DNA from: Lachnospiraceae bacterium
GTDB lineage: Bacteria; Bacillota; Clostridia; Lachnospirales; Lachnospiraceae
DNA length: 64,000 nucleotides
Direction: 5' to 3'
Assembly (NCBI GenBank): GCA_017469945.1
Contig: JAFUFI010000019.1
Span: forward strand, 1 to 64,000
Below are positions 42,322-51,635 of this stretch, piece after piece. The position numbers and the translations under genes are program-made. The notes beneath the pieces are model-generated. The model was not told where the DNA came from and ran no database searches. It saw only the letters and a program-made list of their open reading frames with translations. Numbering within the stretch: the stretch's first letter is position 1; each line of letters starts with the position of its first letter.

Positions 42322-43290
42322 TTAAAGAAGTCCTGCGATCTCGAACTCATAGGGATCGATATCCTTCTTCATATTGAGAGCTTCCTCGATATCGAAGTCA
42401 ACGAACTCGCCGTGCTGATGTCCGACTACGCGGTTGGTCTTGCCGGCGATAAGAATATCAACAGCCTTAGCGCCCATGATTGAAGCGTAATAACGATCGA
42501 TAGCAGTAGGGTTACCGCCACGCTGCATGTATCCGAGGATGGTAGCTCTTGTCTCGATACCGGTAGCTGCCTCGATACGCTTAGCCATAGACTGTGAATG
42601 TCCAACGCCTTCTGCGTTGATGATGATGTGGTGTGTCTTACCTTTTTTACGGTTCTCGATGATGTTGTTGATTATATTCTGTTCATTATAATCATACTTC
42701 TCGGGAAGGAGGATATCCTCCGCACCGTTGGCAACACCGCACCAAAGAGCGATATATCCGGCATTTCTTCCCATAACCTCGATAATAGAGCATCTCTCAT
42801 GGGAAGATGAAGTATCCTTAACCTTATCGATAGCCTGCATAGCTGTATTTACAGCGGTATCGAATCCGATGGTGTAATCGGTACAGCTGATATCAAGGTC
42901 GATGGTTCCGGGAAGACCGATGGTATTGATTCCGTTTCTTGAAAGAGCCTGGGCTCCTCTGTAGGATCCGTCTCCTCCGATAACAACGATTCCGTCGATT
43001 CCATGCTTACGGCAGATATCGGCACCGCGCTTTTGAACCTCGGGCTGTTTGAACTCAAGGCAGCGCGCTGTTCCAAGGATGGTTCCGCCTCGCTGAATAA
43101 TATCGGATACGTCTCTTGCCTTCATATCGAAGATTTCCTCGGCAAGGAGACCTGCGTATCCTTTCTTAATTCCTTTAACTTTAAGTCCTCTTGCAAGCGC
43201 AGTACGTACAACCGCACGGATTGCGGCGTTCATTCCCGGTGCATCGCCGCCGCTGGTAAGCACTGCTATGGTTTCCATTTTATCTGACAT
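42322..43290 (-). CDS. pfkA: ATP-dependent 6-phosphofructokinase
   Basis: A 322-residue glycolytic enzyme of normal length. Motifs are LTSGGDAPGMNAAIR, GGDGSYRGAQ (the Gly pattern of ATP-dependent rather than pyrophosphate-dependent forms), catalytic PGTIDLD, VMGRNAGYIAL and QRGGNPTAIDR. GGAGG lies 6 bases before the ATG, and a clear sigma-A-type promoter is upstream. In many Clostridia pfkA directly follows dnaE; here dnaE is 16 kb away on the same strand. Confidence 0.96.
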   Translation of the reverse strand: MSDKMETIAVLTSGGDAPGMNAAIRAVVRTALARGLKVKGIKKGYAGLLAEEIFDMKARDVSDIIQRGGTILGTARCLEFKQPEVQKRGADICRKHGIDGIVVIGGDGSYRGAQALSRNGINTIGLPGTIDLDISCTDYTIGFDTAVNTAMQAIDKVKDTSSSHERCSIIEVMGRNAGYIALWCGVANGAEDILLPEKYDYNEQNIINNIIENRKKGKTHHIIINAEGVGHSQSMAKRIEAATGIETRATILGYMQRGGNPTAIDRYYASIMGAKAVDILIAGKTNRVVGHQHGEFVDFDIEEALNMKKDIDPYEFEIAGLL

Positions 43291-43343
43291 ATTTAACCTC
43301 CGAACTTTTTGTCCGTTAAAAAAATCACAAGATTATCTAAGTA

Positions 43344-43372
43344 ATTATATTACGATTTTTAATCAATGGCAA
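43344..43372 (-). promoter_or_regulatory. Sigma-A-type promoter of pfkA
   Basis: On the minus strand TTGCCA (43367-43372) and TATAAT (43344-43349) are separated by 17 bases. The start codon follows about 54 bases downstream of the -10 element. This is among the best promoter matches in the window. Confidence 0.8.
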
Positions 43373-43408
43373 GATTCTTTCATATTACAGATACAATTTT
43401 TTGTAGGG

Positions 43409-44482
43409 TTACACCACATCATAGTCGCCCATAGTAAAGAACCAGTTTTTTAAATCGCCGGCGAGCTTAAGACTCTCATCCTCTTTAGAAAGCTGCCTGT
43501 AAATAAATCTGAAGGGCTGAGGTTCCATAGACTTCGGGCATTTGAAAAATCCGGCTTTTTTAAGGATCTTTGCCTCGGATGAAGCGGGCGTCACCATACA
43601 TCCTGCCATGTCAGCCCCTTCGTCTTTTAACTGTAACATCAATCTCTTTAAAACGGTAATAGCCTCTTTCTCATATCCTTCTAAAAACAGAAAATCAGCT
43701 ATCATCGCACAGCTTATACCTGCAACCTCCATAACACGTCCTATGGCGTATGCAACAGGTTTCCCGTCTGCGATTGCATAAAAGCAGGTGTAATCCCTGC
43801 GCGGAATATCGATAAATCTGTATTTTATATACTCATAATTTCTTGAGATCATAACAGGGTACTTATCCTTTATACTCTCCCAGAAAACATCGGCATATTT
43901 TTCAGCATTGTCTGTAAAGGTAACCGTTTCAACATCAGCATTCTTTTCTGATATCTTAAACATCGGGTTAAAAGGATGCGCCAGCACTTCCAGTACTCTA
44001 TTTTTCAGATAATGCTTAACCATATTCGAGGGGACGAGTGGACGAAGGTATAAAGGCACCGCGCCAAGATCCGAAAATCCTATGTATTTAAGGAAGCCCG
44101 GGTATGAGTTTTGGTTCGGCATTCCGTATACCAGCTCGAAGCCTTCTTTTTCGGCTCTGTCGTATACTTCAGTCGCAAGTATCTTAAAGATTCCCTGCCC
44201 TCTGTACTTATCGTCGGTAAGGGTATTGACCGACATTAAAGCCTTTCTTTCCCTGTCTCCGACTTTAACCCGCATCGGTATAGCGGCGTATTGTCCCGCG
44301 ACCTCATTATTCTCCTCGCTCCAGGCAATATTCATTTCCACATTGCCTTCGGGGTTTTTAAAGTATTCATGTTCCAGATAGTTGACATTAGAAATATCGT
44401 TTTCGGGTCCGTAATACCGCTCAGTCATTTCCGCTATCTTTTTTAATTTTGAATCATCTTTTATTATCTCAGATTTCCACAT
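43409..44482 (-). CDS. GNAT-family acetyltransferase
   Basis: A 357-residue protein. The N-terminal half is a GNAT with SVNTLTDDKYRGQGIFKILA, where the acetyl-CoA loop reads RGQGIF, followed by YGMPNQNSYPGFLKYIGF. The C-terminal half (~200-357) resembles a second, degenerate GNAT-like lobe (YAIGRVMEV, then KAGFFKCPKSME). This two-lobe form is common in Clostridia as a surface-glycan or aminosugar acetyltransferase, but the substrate is unknown. It overlaps the end of the deacetylase gene by 14 bp, so the two are translated together, and a functional deacetylase-acetyltransferase pairing is possible. Confidence 0.8.
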   Translation of the reverse strand: MWKSEIIKDDSKLKKIAEMTERYYGPENDISNVNYLEHEYFKNPEGNVEMNIAWSEENNEVAGQYAAIPMRVKVGDRERKALMSVNTLTDDKYRGQGIFKILATEVYDRAEKEGFELVYGMPNQNSYPGFLKYIGFSDLGAVPLYLRPLVPSNMVKHYLKNRVLEVLAHPFNPMFKISEKNADVETVTFTDNAEKYADVFWESIKDKYPVMISRNYEYIKYRFIDIPRRDYTCFYAIADGKPVAYAIGRVMEVAGISCAMIADFLFLEGYEKEAITVLKRLMLQLKDEGADMAGCMVTPASSEAKILKKAGFFKCPKSMEPQPFRFIYRQLSKEDESLKLAGDLKNWFFTMGDYDVV

Positions 44483-45314
44483 CTTTATTATCCTTTAGCA
44501 TTTTTGTCGCCATTTCCTCAGCATGTCTGTTCGCGCTAGTAAGGAAAGACCGATCATCCTTCGACGTAAGCCCGGCAATATCCTCATCTTCCAAAACAGC
44601 GCCCGGATGGAACAGTACTTCAAAATCCTCGGAAGCATCTATCCTGCTGATCAGAGTCTTTACATTCTCGTAATTCATTTCCCCGGAACAAGCCACTCCG
44701 GAGAACTTTTTATTTTCAAGTTTGTCAAAAAATTCCTTGTATTTACGACGATTTCTGCGTGCTAAGGTATTCAGCACCATCACCTTTACTCGGTTTATCG
44801 GGCGGAGTTTTATCCCCTTATAAAGCTTTAAATCCTCGGAGGGGACTCTTATATATGTAACTTTTATGCCATTTTCTCTGATTACATCAGCAAGGGCATC
44901 AAACACAACCGGCAGCATATGGTAGTGTACATGAGAATCCAAACGATACCCATCCTTAAAATATGGAGCTACCGCCTTAATCTGCTCTCCAAGTTCCCGT
45001 TTGATTTCCTCGTAATACTTCTTTCTAAGGAAAGGGATGTAGGAAACAATAAGCAGCTTTCCGAAGGAAATATTAAACGCCCCGTCCTCGGAAATATGCT
45101 CACACGCTCCGGCTGTAAGCGGAGCGCCCTCCACGAGATTTAAATGTACGGTGAGTTTTACGTCTTTCCATGATAAAAACTCCATACATTCTTTTAAATA
45201 CGGGCTGTTCGGCATTATACTTACGCCGTTTATGACCCCGTTTTCTATGCAATCTAATATTCTACGGCTCTGCTCGGGGAAAAGTCCGTAGTCATCTGCA
45301 TGAAATTCAAACAT
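44469..45314 (-). CDS. ChbG/YdjC-family carbohydrate deacetylase
   Basis: A 281-residue protein. It starts MFEFHADDYGLF with the metal-binding Asp-Asp, then LTVHLNLVEG (metal His), RLDSHVHYHMLPVV (~118) and the C-terminal FEVLFHPG. Members remove acetyl groups from N-acetylated sugars. ATG at 45314 is chosen: GGAG lies 7 bases upstream, and similarity starts at this residue. It overlaps the GNAT gene. An unusual deletion or change of a metal ligand is not evident. Confidence 0.87.
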   Translation of the reverse strand: MFEFHADDYGLFPEQSRRILDCIENGVINGVSIMPNSPYLKECMEFLSWKDVKLTVHLNLVEGAPLTAGACEHISEDGAFNISFGKLLIVSYIPFLRKKYYEEIKRELGEQIKAVAPYFKDGYRLDSHVHYHMLPVVFDALADVIRENGIKVTYIRVPSEDLKLYKGIKLRPINRVKVMVLNTLARRNRRKYKEFFDKLENKKFSGVACSGEMNYENVKTLISRIDASEDFEVLFHPGAVLEDEDIAGLTSKDDRSFLTSANRHAEEMATKMLKDNKDVEI

Positions 45315-45353
45315 ATCGTATCTCCATTCAAAGCCCTGCATATATCAGGGTTT

Positions 45354-46775
45354 TTACTTAGCATTTTCATATTTGTAGCATATCTCGTCAAGTACTTCAA
45401 AATACTCCGCAAAGGTCTTGCTGCAACAGCCCGGATTATCTATAACGATTCCTTCCGCCCGAAGCCCGATAAGCGAAAAGCCCATAGCCATACGGTGGTC
45501 ATCGTAGGTATCAACTATTGATGGCTGCGGATCTCCGGGATAAATCTTTATCCAGTCCTCCCCGTTTTCCGTCTTTATACCCATCTTTCCAAGCTCGGTC
45601 ACAATAGCGGAAAGTCTGTCACTTTCCTGAAGCCTTATATGTCCGATACCTCGTATAATTGTAGGCGAGGTCGCAAATGGTGCTATGGCGGCGAGAGTGA
45701 TCGCCTGGTCGGAGAAAGATGACATATCGATGTCGATACCGCTGTAGCTTCCGTTTTCGGGGGGAAGGAGTATTATATCTCCATCCCTTAACTGCTCGCA
45801 GTCACTGCCCGAAACCAAATCTTCGATATCTTTATCACCTTGAGCCTCATCTTTTTTATACTCATAAACTCTGCATCCCATCTTCTCAAGGACCCGGATA
45901 AACTCCACATCCCCCTGAAGGGAATCAAATCTGACCCCGGGTACGCAAACGGGAATATTTAAAACAGGGCACATAGCGTAAAAGTAAGCCGCCGCAGAGG
46001 CATCCGGCTCTATGCGGTAGATTCCGTTACCTGCTTCATCTACCGGAGCCTTATATCTCTCGCTTCCGGAGATCAGATACCTGCTGCCCTCTTTTTTTAT
46101 CCGGACGCCAAAGCTTTCCATCATCTTAAGCGTCATATCGATATAAGCCTTGCCGTGGCTTCCCGTAACGTTTATTTTAAAGGACCGGTCCGACAAAACC
46201 GCTGAAATAAGCAAAGCGCTCAAAAACTGGGAGCTTGAATCTATATTTACAGACACCTCATCCTTGCAAACTCCCCGTCCCTTTAAAGTAAAAGGGAAGC
46301 TCTCATCCCCGTCGTCACAGGTGACCTCGCAGCCAATTTCTCTTAGCGAATTAAGGAGAGGCGCCATCGGTCGTTTTTTCATCTGAGCTGAGGATGTAAG
46401 GTAGTACTTTCCCTTACTGATTCCGAGGCAGGCCGCCAAAAATCTTGCCGCCGTTCCGGCGCTTCCTACGTATATTTCAGCCTCGGATTTAGGTATCTGC
46501 CCGTCGCATCCGTGTACGATTACAGTCTTTTTATCCTCGTCTACCTCGATATCAACCCCTAAATCTTTAACGCAATTAAGAAAGTTTCTTGAGTCATCGG
46601 AAAAAAGCACCCCTTTAAGAAGCGTTTCTCCCTCAGCTAAAGTAGCTATAAGGAGAGCCCTGTTGGTGATGCTTTTTGAACCTGGGGCATGCGCCGTAAG
46701 CAGTTTTTCTCCTTTTGAATCCTTTAAATTCTTGTATACAGTTTTAACGTGATATTTTTTTGTCTGTCTTTCCAT
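45354..46775 (-). CDS. aroA: 3-phosphoshikimate 1-carboxyvinyltransferase (EPSP synthase)
   Basis: A 473-residue enzyme of the shikimate pathway. Motifs: APGSKSITNRALL, YVGSAGTAARFL (family signature usually NAGTAMRPL or similar), SSQFLSALL, IEPDASAAAYFYA, HIRLQESDR and DTYDDHRMAM. It is ~40 residues longer than E. coli AroA because of an acidic insertion near residues 310-340. GAGGTGCTTC precedes the ATG. No other aro gene is adjacent. Confidence 0.94.
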   Translation of the reverse strand: MERQTKKYHVKTVYKNLKDSKGEKLLTAHAPGSKSITNRALLIATLAEGETLLKGVLFSDDSRNFLNCVKDLGVDIEVDEDKKTVIVHGCDGQIPKSEAEIYVGSAGTAARFLAACLGISKGKYYLTSSAQMKKRPMAPLLNSLREIGCEVTCDDGDESFPFTLKGRGVCKDEVSVNIDSSSQFLSALLISAVLSDRSFKINVTGSHGKAYIDMTLKMMESFGVRIKKEGSRYLISGSERYKAPVDEAGNGIYRIEPDASAAAYFYAMCPVLNIPVCVPGVRFDSLQGDVEFIRVLEKMGCRVYEYKKDEAQGDKDIEDLVSGSDCEQLRDGDIILLPPENGSYSGIDIDMSSFSDQAITLAAIAPFATSPTIIRGIGHIRLQESDRLSAIVTELGKMGIKTENGEDWIKIYPGDPQPSIVDTYDDHRMAMGFSLIGLRAEGIVIDNPGCCSKTFAEYFEVLDEICYKYENAK

Positions 46776-46853
46776 GAAGCACCTCTAAGCTTCGGTAATC
46801 AGTTTAATTGTCTTTTGATGTTCCATGCTTTATAATTATGTTGTTCGAACCCG

Positions 46854-46875
46854 AAAATATAATATCATAGGAAAC
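46854..46875 (+). promoter_or_regulatory. Leader segment repeated before the next gene
   Basis: The sequence aaaatataatatcataggaaac ends 11 bases before the ATG at 46887. It contains TATAAT (46858-46863) and a weak ribosome site AGGAAA. A near copy lies before the gene starting at 48473 (48446-48466), with TATAAA in place of TATAAT. The shared leader suggests duplication of the 5' region or a common regulatory site. Confidence 0.5.
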
Positions 46876-46886
46876 GATATAACAAA

Positions 46887-48437
46887 ATGTCATTTTTCAA
46901 AAAAAAGGAAAACATCTTATATATTACCTCAGCAATAATTCTCGCCTTAATTCCTATAGTTGCGCTACTGGGCAGATTATTGGTTAACAGACATACATTA
47001 ACGGATGTTTGGCCCATAAGCTCAACCTGGAACGACGAAGCTATGTACTATAAGCAGGTTGAAAGTATCGTAAAATTCGGCATTCCACAGGGGTTTTTTG
47101 GATATAACGAAAGTAGCGCTGCCCATCTTTCCTTTGGAGCCTGGAATCCTGTGATTTTTTTGTTTTGGGCTTTATGGGGGAAAGTATTCGGATGGTCTTT
47201 CACATCTCCCTATATTTTTAATACAGTTTTTTTCGCCCTCTCTTTGCTTGTTTTCGGCCTGCTTTCAAAAATTAAGATCAAGGAAGCATGTCTTATTTGC
47301 TTATCATTTTTAGCTTTTACTCCTCTGTCAAGATTTCTCTTATCCTATATGCCGGAGACCTTTATTTGGGGGCTTCTCATAATACTTACAGGGCTCTACA
47401 TATCATCAGAAAAAAAATTTACGTACATCAAGATCATTTTCATGTTCTTCATTCTCTTCTTTCTGGTTTTGATCCGTCCATATTTTGCAGTTTTGTTTAT
47501 ATTTCCTTTTCTTCTTAGCTTTAACAGCCAGAAAAAAAAGAAAGCCCTTATGATAATTATTTCAGCCGTTCTCTGCATCTTGTCAGTAGTTCTTTTCTTT
47601 ATACTCGGGAAAGCTTTTACTGCCGCTTATGTTAAGGATGTAAGCAACAATTTCTTTTCAAAGATTTCCACTCACGGTCCCAGGCTTGTTCTTAAAGAAA
47701 TGCTGGATGTATTAAAGTATAACAATGCCCTTGTTTTCTTTTATATAAAGCAATCCTTTAGTTCATCCAGCCATTTAGGGGCGTACTACTTTACTTTTAT
47801 CGCTTCATCTTTGCTTATTCTCGTACGCGCAGTGACAGCTTTTGCTAAAAAGGATAATTTAGACACCAAATTAAAATATGCTTCACTTTTTATAAGTCAG
47901 GCCTTAGTTTACCTGTCTATAATGGTGCTATATAATATAGACTCCGGCTACAGGCATGTGATCTGTTTTATAATACTTGACTTTATATTATTGCTTACCG
48001 ACGCTAAATTAAGATCATCAGTAAAATATATTGCTGAAGCTCTCTACATTACTTTATTTATTTTCTTTTTTATCATAAAAGGAAATATCCCTGAAATATA
48101 TGATGTGCCATACCTCGATCCAGACAATTCGGAGAGAACGGAGTTTGCAAATGATAAAGAGTCATTAAACGGATTACTGGTTATTTCCAAAAACTCTCGC
48201 TGGAATAATACTATAGATGTACTTCTTGCGGAGGGAAGTAGCCTTGATAGTTTCTATATTTTGCCCACAGGATTCGGAATTAACCTCTGCGAAAGAGACT
48301 ACCTTGAAGCAAATATCACGGACTTAAAAAGTTCCTACCTCGAACTTCCCGCAGATGACAGTTTGATCAATACCGCTCTTAATTTAGGATGGAAAGTTTT
48401 GTATCAAAACAAAAAGGTAGCAATACTTTCTAAATAA
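46887..48437 (+). CDS. GT-C-type polytopic membrane protein (paralogue of 35668-37308)
   Basis: A 516-residue protein with about eleven helices. First external loop: STWNDEAMYYKQ and GIPQGFFGYNES, with the Asp-Glu pair of GT-C enzymes; then LSFGAWNPVIFLFWALWGK. These blocks repeat those of the protein at 35668-37308, so the two are paralogues. The ~100 C-terminal residues are outside the membrane. It begins a three-gene plus-strand group (46.9-51.6 kb), AT-rich compared with the flanking genes. The sugar donor and acceptor are unknown. Confidence 0.7.
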   Translation: MSFFKKKENILYITSAIILALIPIVALLGRLLVNRHTLTDVWPISSTWNDEAMYYKQVESIVKFGIPQGFFGYNESSAAHLSFGAWNPVIFLFWALWGKVFGWSFTSPYIFNTVFFALSLLVFGLLSKIKIKEACLICLSFLAFTPLSRFLLSYMPETFIWGLLIILTGLYISSEKKFTYIKIIFMFFILFFLVLIRPYFAVLFIFPFLLSFNSQKKKKALMIIISAVLCILSVVLFFILGKAFTAAYVKDVSNNFFSKISTHGPRLVLKEMLDVLKYNNALVFFYIKQSFSSSSHLGAYYFTFIASSLLILVRAVTAFAKKDNLDTKLKYASLFISQALVYLSIMVLYNIDSGYRHVICFIILDFILLLTDAKLRSSVKYIAEALYITLFIFFFIIKGNIPEIYDVPYLDPDNSERTEFANDKESLNGLLVISKNSRWNNTIDVLLAEGSSLDSFYILPTGFGINLCERDYLEANITDLKSSYLELPADDSLINTALNLGWKVLYQNKKVAILSK

Positions 48438-48472
48438 AGAAAGCGAAATATAAAATCATAGGAAACTTTAAA

Positions 48473-50221
48473 ATGTCTTCTCTTGAAAAAACAATAAAAA
48501 AAATCGATAATGCAAGGCTAGAATTTGTCGGACCGTTTCTTATACTTTTGATACTATCACCAATCCTGTATCTTTATTATCGTGATGGTGCGGGAAGCGG
48601 AATTTTCCCCTTCCACGATCAGCTGGACGAAACTATTCTTAACTATTACTTCAGTGCAAAATACCTCGGAAAATCAGTTTATGATAATATGTTTTTCGGA
48701 GGAATTCCCGCTACATCCCTGAAGCCTTTTTGTCCCATATTTGTACCGCTTTACCGTTTTTTCAGCATATATACGGCGTACCTTTTCCAGCACATAATAG
48801 TCATAACAACTGCTTATTACGGGATGTACTTTTGCTTAAAGAAGGTTTTTAATGCCGGAAGCATTGCCTCAGTTTTGGCAGCATTTTTATTTGCATTTCT
48901 TCCCGTGCACAGCATCTATGGAAACGTAGCTGCCGGCACGCCGCTTCTTATACTTTGTATTTTTTTGTCAAATAAAAAAGAAAACGCTCCTAAAGTTCTC
49001 CCCTACATAGGCGTCTTATACTACGCCCTTTCTACAAGCTTTTCTCTTGTAGGATGGTGTGCCTGCGCTTTGCTTCTTTGCTACTTCATTGTAGAAAACG
49101 TCAGAAAAAAAGAGTTTCAAAAAGGGCTGTTTATCTCCTTCCTTGTACTTGCAGTCACTTACATCCTTTGCAATCTTGATCTAATAGGAGAAGTTCTCGG
49201 AATAGGTTCTTTTGAAAGCCACAGAGAAGAGTTCGTAAGAGAAGGAGCAGCTATTAGTTTCCTAGATATCTTAAAAAGCCTTCTTTTTAGCGGTGATTAT
49301 TCATATGAGGTTCAAACAAGGCATCTTTTTGTTTACCCCACACTTGCCGCAGCTCTAATTGTAATGATTGCTACAAAATCTTACAAAAAGTATGCCAAAA
49401 CCCTGATAGTTATTGTTGTAAGTTTAATCGGAATAATACTGTTAACAGCCCTTTTCCAATCAAGCCTAGTTTTGAGGCTTCAGGAAAAAGTAGGGGGTAT
49501 GATCTCATCTTTTCAATTTCAGCGCTTTCATTATTTCCTTCCGGGATTATGGTATATACTTCTTGGATACTGTCTTTCCCTAATAATCGAAAGCTTTAAC
49601 GAAAAAATCTGCTTTATCGGAATATTGTCAGCTTTAGGACTCTCGTTTATGTGTCTCTACTATCTTGCCAAAGACAAAGACGGAATCTTCTATCAAAACA
49701 TAAATCAGATTAACAACGGTCAGCAAATCACAGGTTATCTTACTATGCGGAATATTTATTCTGAGAATCTGATGAAAAGGATTGAAGAGGACCTTGATAA
49801 GCCAAAAGAATCATACCGAGTCCTTCACATCGGCATTTCTCCCGTAGTATCCCTCGTAAACGGTTTTTACACTCTTGACGGATACAGCAACAATTACCCA
49901 CTAGAGTATAAACATAGATTTAGAGAGATAATCACAGGCGAGCTTGAAAAGAACGAATACAACAAAGCTTATTTCGATAATTGGGGAAGCAGATGCTACG
50001 CCTTCTACCATGAATGGGGAAATGCTTATTTACTGGGAAAGAGCTTTTCCGGAACAATTAATGATCTTCATCTGGACTTCGACAAGCTTAAAGAAATGGA
50101 TTGTAAGTATATATTCTCTGCTGCAGAGATAGAAAAATACAGCTCCTACGAACTGGAATTCATAGGAGCGTATGAAGATCCCGAAAGCTACTGGGAAATA
50201 TATGTATATGAGGTTAAATGA
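48473..50221 (+). CDS. Polytopic membrane protein, GT-C/YfhO-like
   Basis: A 582-residue protein with about eleven helices. The first loop contains GAGSGIFPFHDQLDETIL, with acidic residues near residue 45-50, followed by NYYFSAKYLGKSV. A long C-terminal soluble region (~residues 400-582) contains GFYTLDGYSNNYPLEYKHR and WGSRCYAFYHEWGN. DUF6044- and YfhO-like membrane proteins have this arrangement, which suggests a glycosyltransferase acting outside. It starts 35 bp after the previous gene with the same leader motif. Confidence 0.6.
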   Translation: MSSLEKTIKKIDNARLEFVGPFLILLILSPILYLYYRDGAGSGIFPFHDQLDETILNYYFSAKYLGKSVYDNMFFGGIPATSLKPFCPIFVPLYRFFSIYTAYLFQHIIVITTAYYGMYFCLKKVFNAGSIASVLAAFLFAFLPVHSIYGNVAAGTPLLILCIFLSNKKENAPKVLPYIGVLYYALSTSFSLVGWCACALLLCYFIVENVRKKEFQKGLFISFLVLAVTYILCNLDLIGEVLGIGSFESHREEFVREGAAISFLDILKSLLFSGDYSYEVQTRHLFVYPTLAAALIVMIATKSYKKYAKTLIVIVVSLIGIILLTALFQSSLVLRLQEKVGGMISSFQFQRFHYFLPGLWYILLGYCLSLIIESFNEKICFIGILSALGLSFMCLYYLAKDKDGIFYQNINQINNGQQITGYLTMRNIYSENLMKRIEEDLDKPKESYRVLHIGISPVVSLVNGFYTLDGYSNNYPLEYKHRFREIITGELEKNEYNKAYFDNWGSRCYAFYHEWGNAYLLGKSFSGTINDLHLDFDKLKEMDCKYIFSAAEIEKYSSYELEFIGAYEDPESYWEIYVYEVK

Positions 50222-50222
50222 T

Positions 50223-51635
50223 ATGAAAAAAATCAACGCAAAAATGATTGCCATAATTGTTTTATGTATAGCGCTTTGCTGTATTTGGGGAATCAATGGA
50301 TCTTTAAACATTACCAAGCTTTTAGGTCTGATAGTGCTGTCAGTCGTTGCCCTGATCCTTGTTTTTTTGATTGATAACTGCCTGGCAAAAAAGCTCGACA
50401 AAAAGCTTAATAACAATTTAAAAGAATTCTGGTCTAATACAAAAGTAATAGAGTGGCTTTCTTTCATCGCCATCATCGCTCTATCTATATTTGTACGTGT
50501 AATGTGTTTAAATTTTGAAACAGAAGATTATACATACTATTTTTCAGCATGGGTAAATCAATACAGATCCATAGGAATTCATGCCTTAGGCTGCAACATT
50601 GGAGATTACTCTCCTTTGTACGCCACCCCTATTATTTTTATCTCTGTTCTATTGCCCAATGTTCCCAATACAATAGTGGTTAAAATTATTCCTATTATTT
50701 TTGATTACGCGTTATCTTTTGTTGGAGTACAAATATTTAAAGAAACAAAAGAAAAAAGCTCAGTATTTGAGAGGATAATAGTTTTTTCTGCTCTTATTTT
50801 TAATCCTCTCATAATCCTGAACTCATCAGTCTGGGGACAGTGCGATACCGTTTATACCGCCCTGATACTTTTATGTATTCTATTTATTATAAAATATGAG
50901 AAAAAGAAAATCCGTTCAATCGAATTAATAGTAATAATATACTCTATTGCATTTGCATACAAGTTCCAATCTGTGCTTTTCCTGCCATTTTTGCTTTTTT
51001 ATTTGCTTTACAAAGTGAACATATTGAAAGCACTTGTTAATTTGTTGTGGATTCCTCTTGTATACCTTCTCACTTCAATACCAATGCTTATAGAAGGTAG
51101 AGCCCTTTCAGATATCATCGGTATATACGCAGGACAAACCGGTGAGTATTTAAACAAACTCACTATGCGGTACTTTAATTTCTATACTCTACTTGGCGAC
51201 ACAAACAATGATCAAACAGCATATTTCTGGATTGGTTTAATTCTTGGTATTGTAGTTATTGCGTTAGTTTATGCTTCTTTACTAAAGTCCGGAAGCATCA
51301 TGACTCTTGAATCCTTGATACTTACAGCATTAATCACGGTCTTTACCCTTGCGTACTTTTTACCTTCTATGCACGAAAGATATGCAATAGTAGGAGAAAT
51401 GCTTATTTTATTGTTGGCTTTTTCAAAGAGAAAATATATCCTTTATGCTTTCGCTGAGATTATATGCACTCTTATGGCATATGGAGAATACTTAAGCGCT
51501 AATGCTTATACCATAAGCTATCCGATTGCCATATTGACATCCATAACCAGATTAACACTCATAGTATTTATGGTCATTCGTTTAGCCAAGTGCATGCGAT
51601 TATTCTCTAACTCTAAGGCACCTGACAGCGTTTAA
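50223..51635 (+). CDS. Gpi18-like / GT-C mannosyltransferase-type membrane protein
   Basis: A 470-residue protein with about twelve helices. The first external loop contains FETEDYTYYFSAWV, and the next has GDYSPLYATPI. NPLIILNSSVWGQCDTVYT resembles the NPA.I..SA.WGQ.D pattern of Gpi18-like mannosyltransferases. It is therefore probably a polyprenyl-phosphate-sugar-dependent GT-C enzyme. ATG at 50223 is chosen: it follows the upstream TGA by one base with GAGG 9 bases before it. The gene ends inside the 3' end of the convergent P-type ATPase gene (36 bp tail-to-tail overlap). Confidence 0.75.
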   Translation: MKKINAKMIAIIVLCIALCCIWGINGSLNITKLLGLIVLSVVALILVFLIDNCLAKKLDKKLNNNLKEFWSNTKVIEWLSFIAIIALSIFVRVMCLNFETEDYTYYFSAWVNQYRSIGIHALGCNIGDYSPLYATPIIFISVLLPNVPNTIVVKIIPIIFDYALSFVGVQIFKETKEKSSVFERIIVFSALIFNPLIILNSSVWGQCDTVYTALILLCILFIIKYEKKKIRSIELIVIIYSIAFAYKFQSVLFLPFLLFYLLYKVNILKALVNLLWIPLVYLLTSIPMLIEGRALSDIIGIYAGQTGEYLNKLTMRYFNFYTLLGDTNNDQTAYFWIGLILGIVVIALVYASLLKSGSIMTLESLILTALITVFTLAYFLPSMHERYAIVGEMLILLLAFSKRKYILYAFAEIICTLMAYGEYLSANAYTISYPIAILTSITRLTLIVFMVIRLAKCMRLFSNSKAPDSV

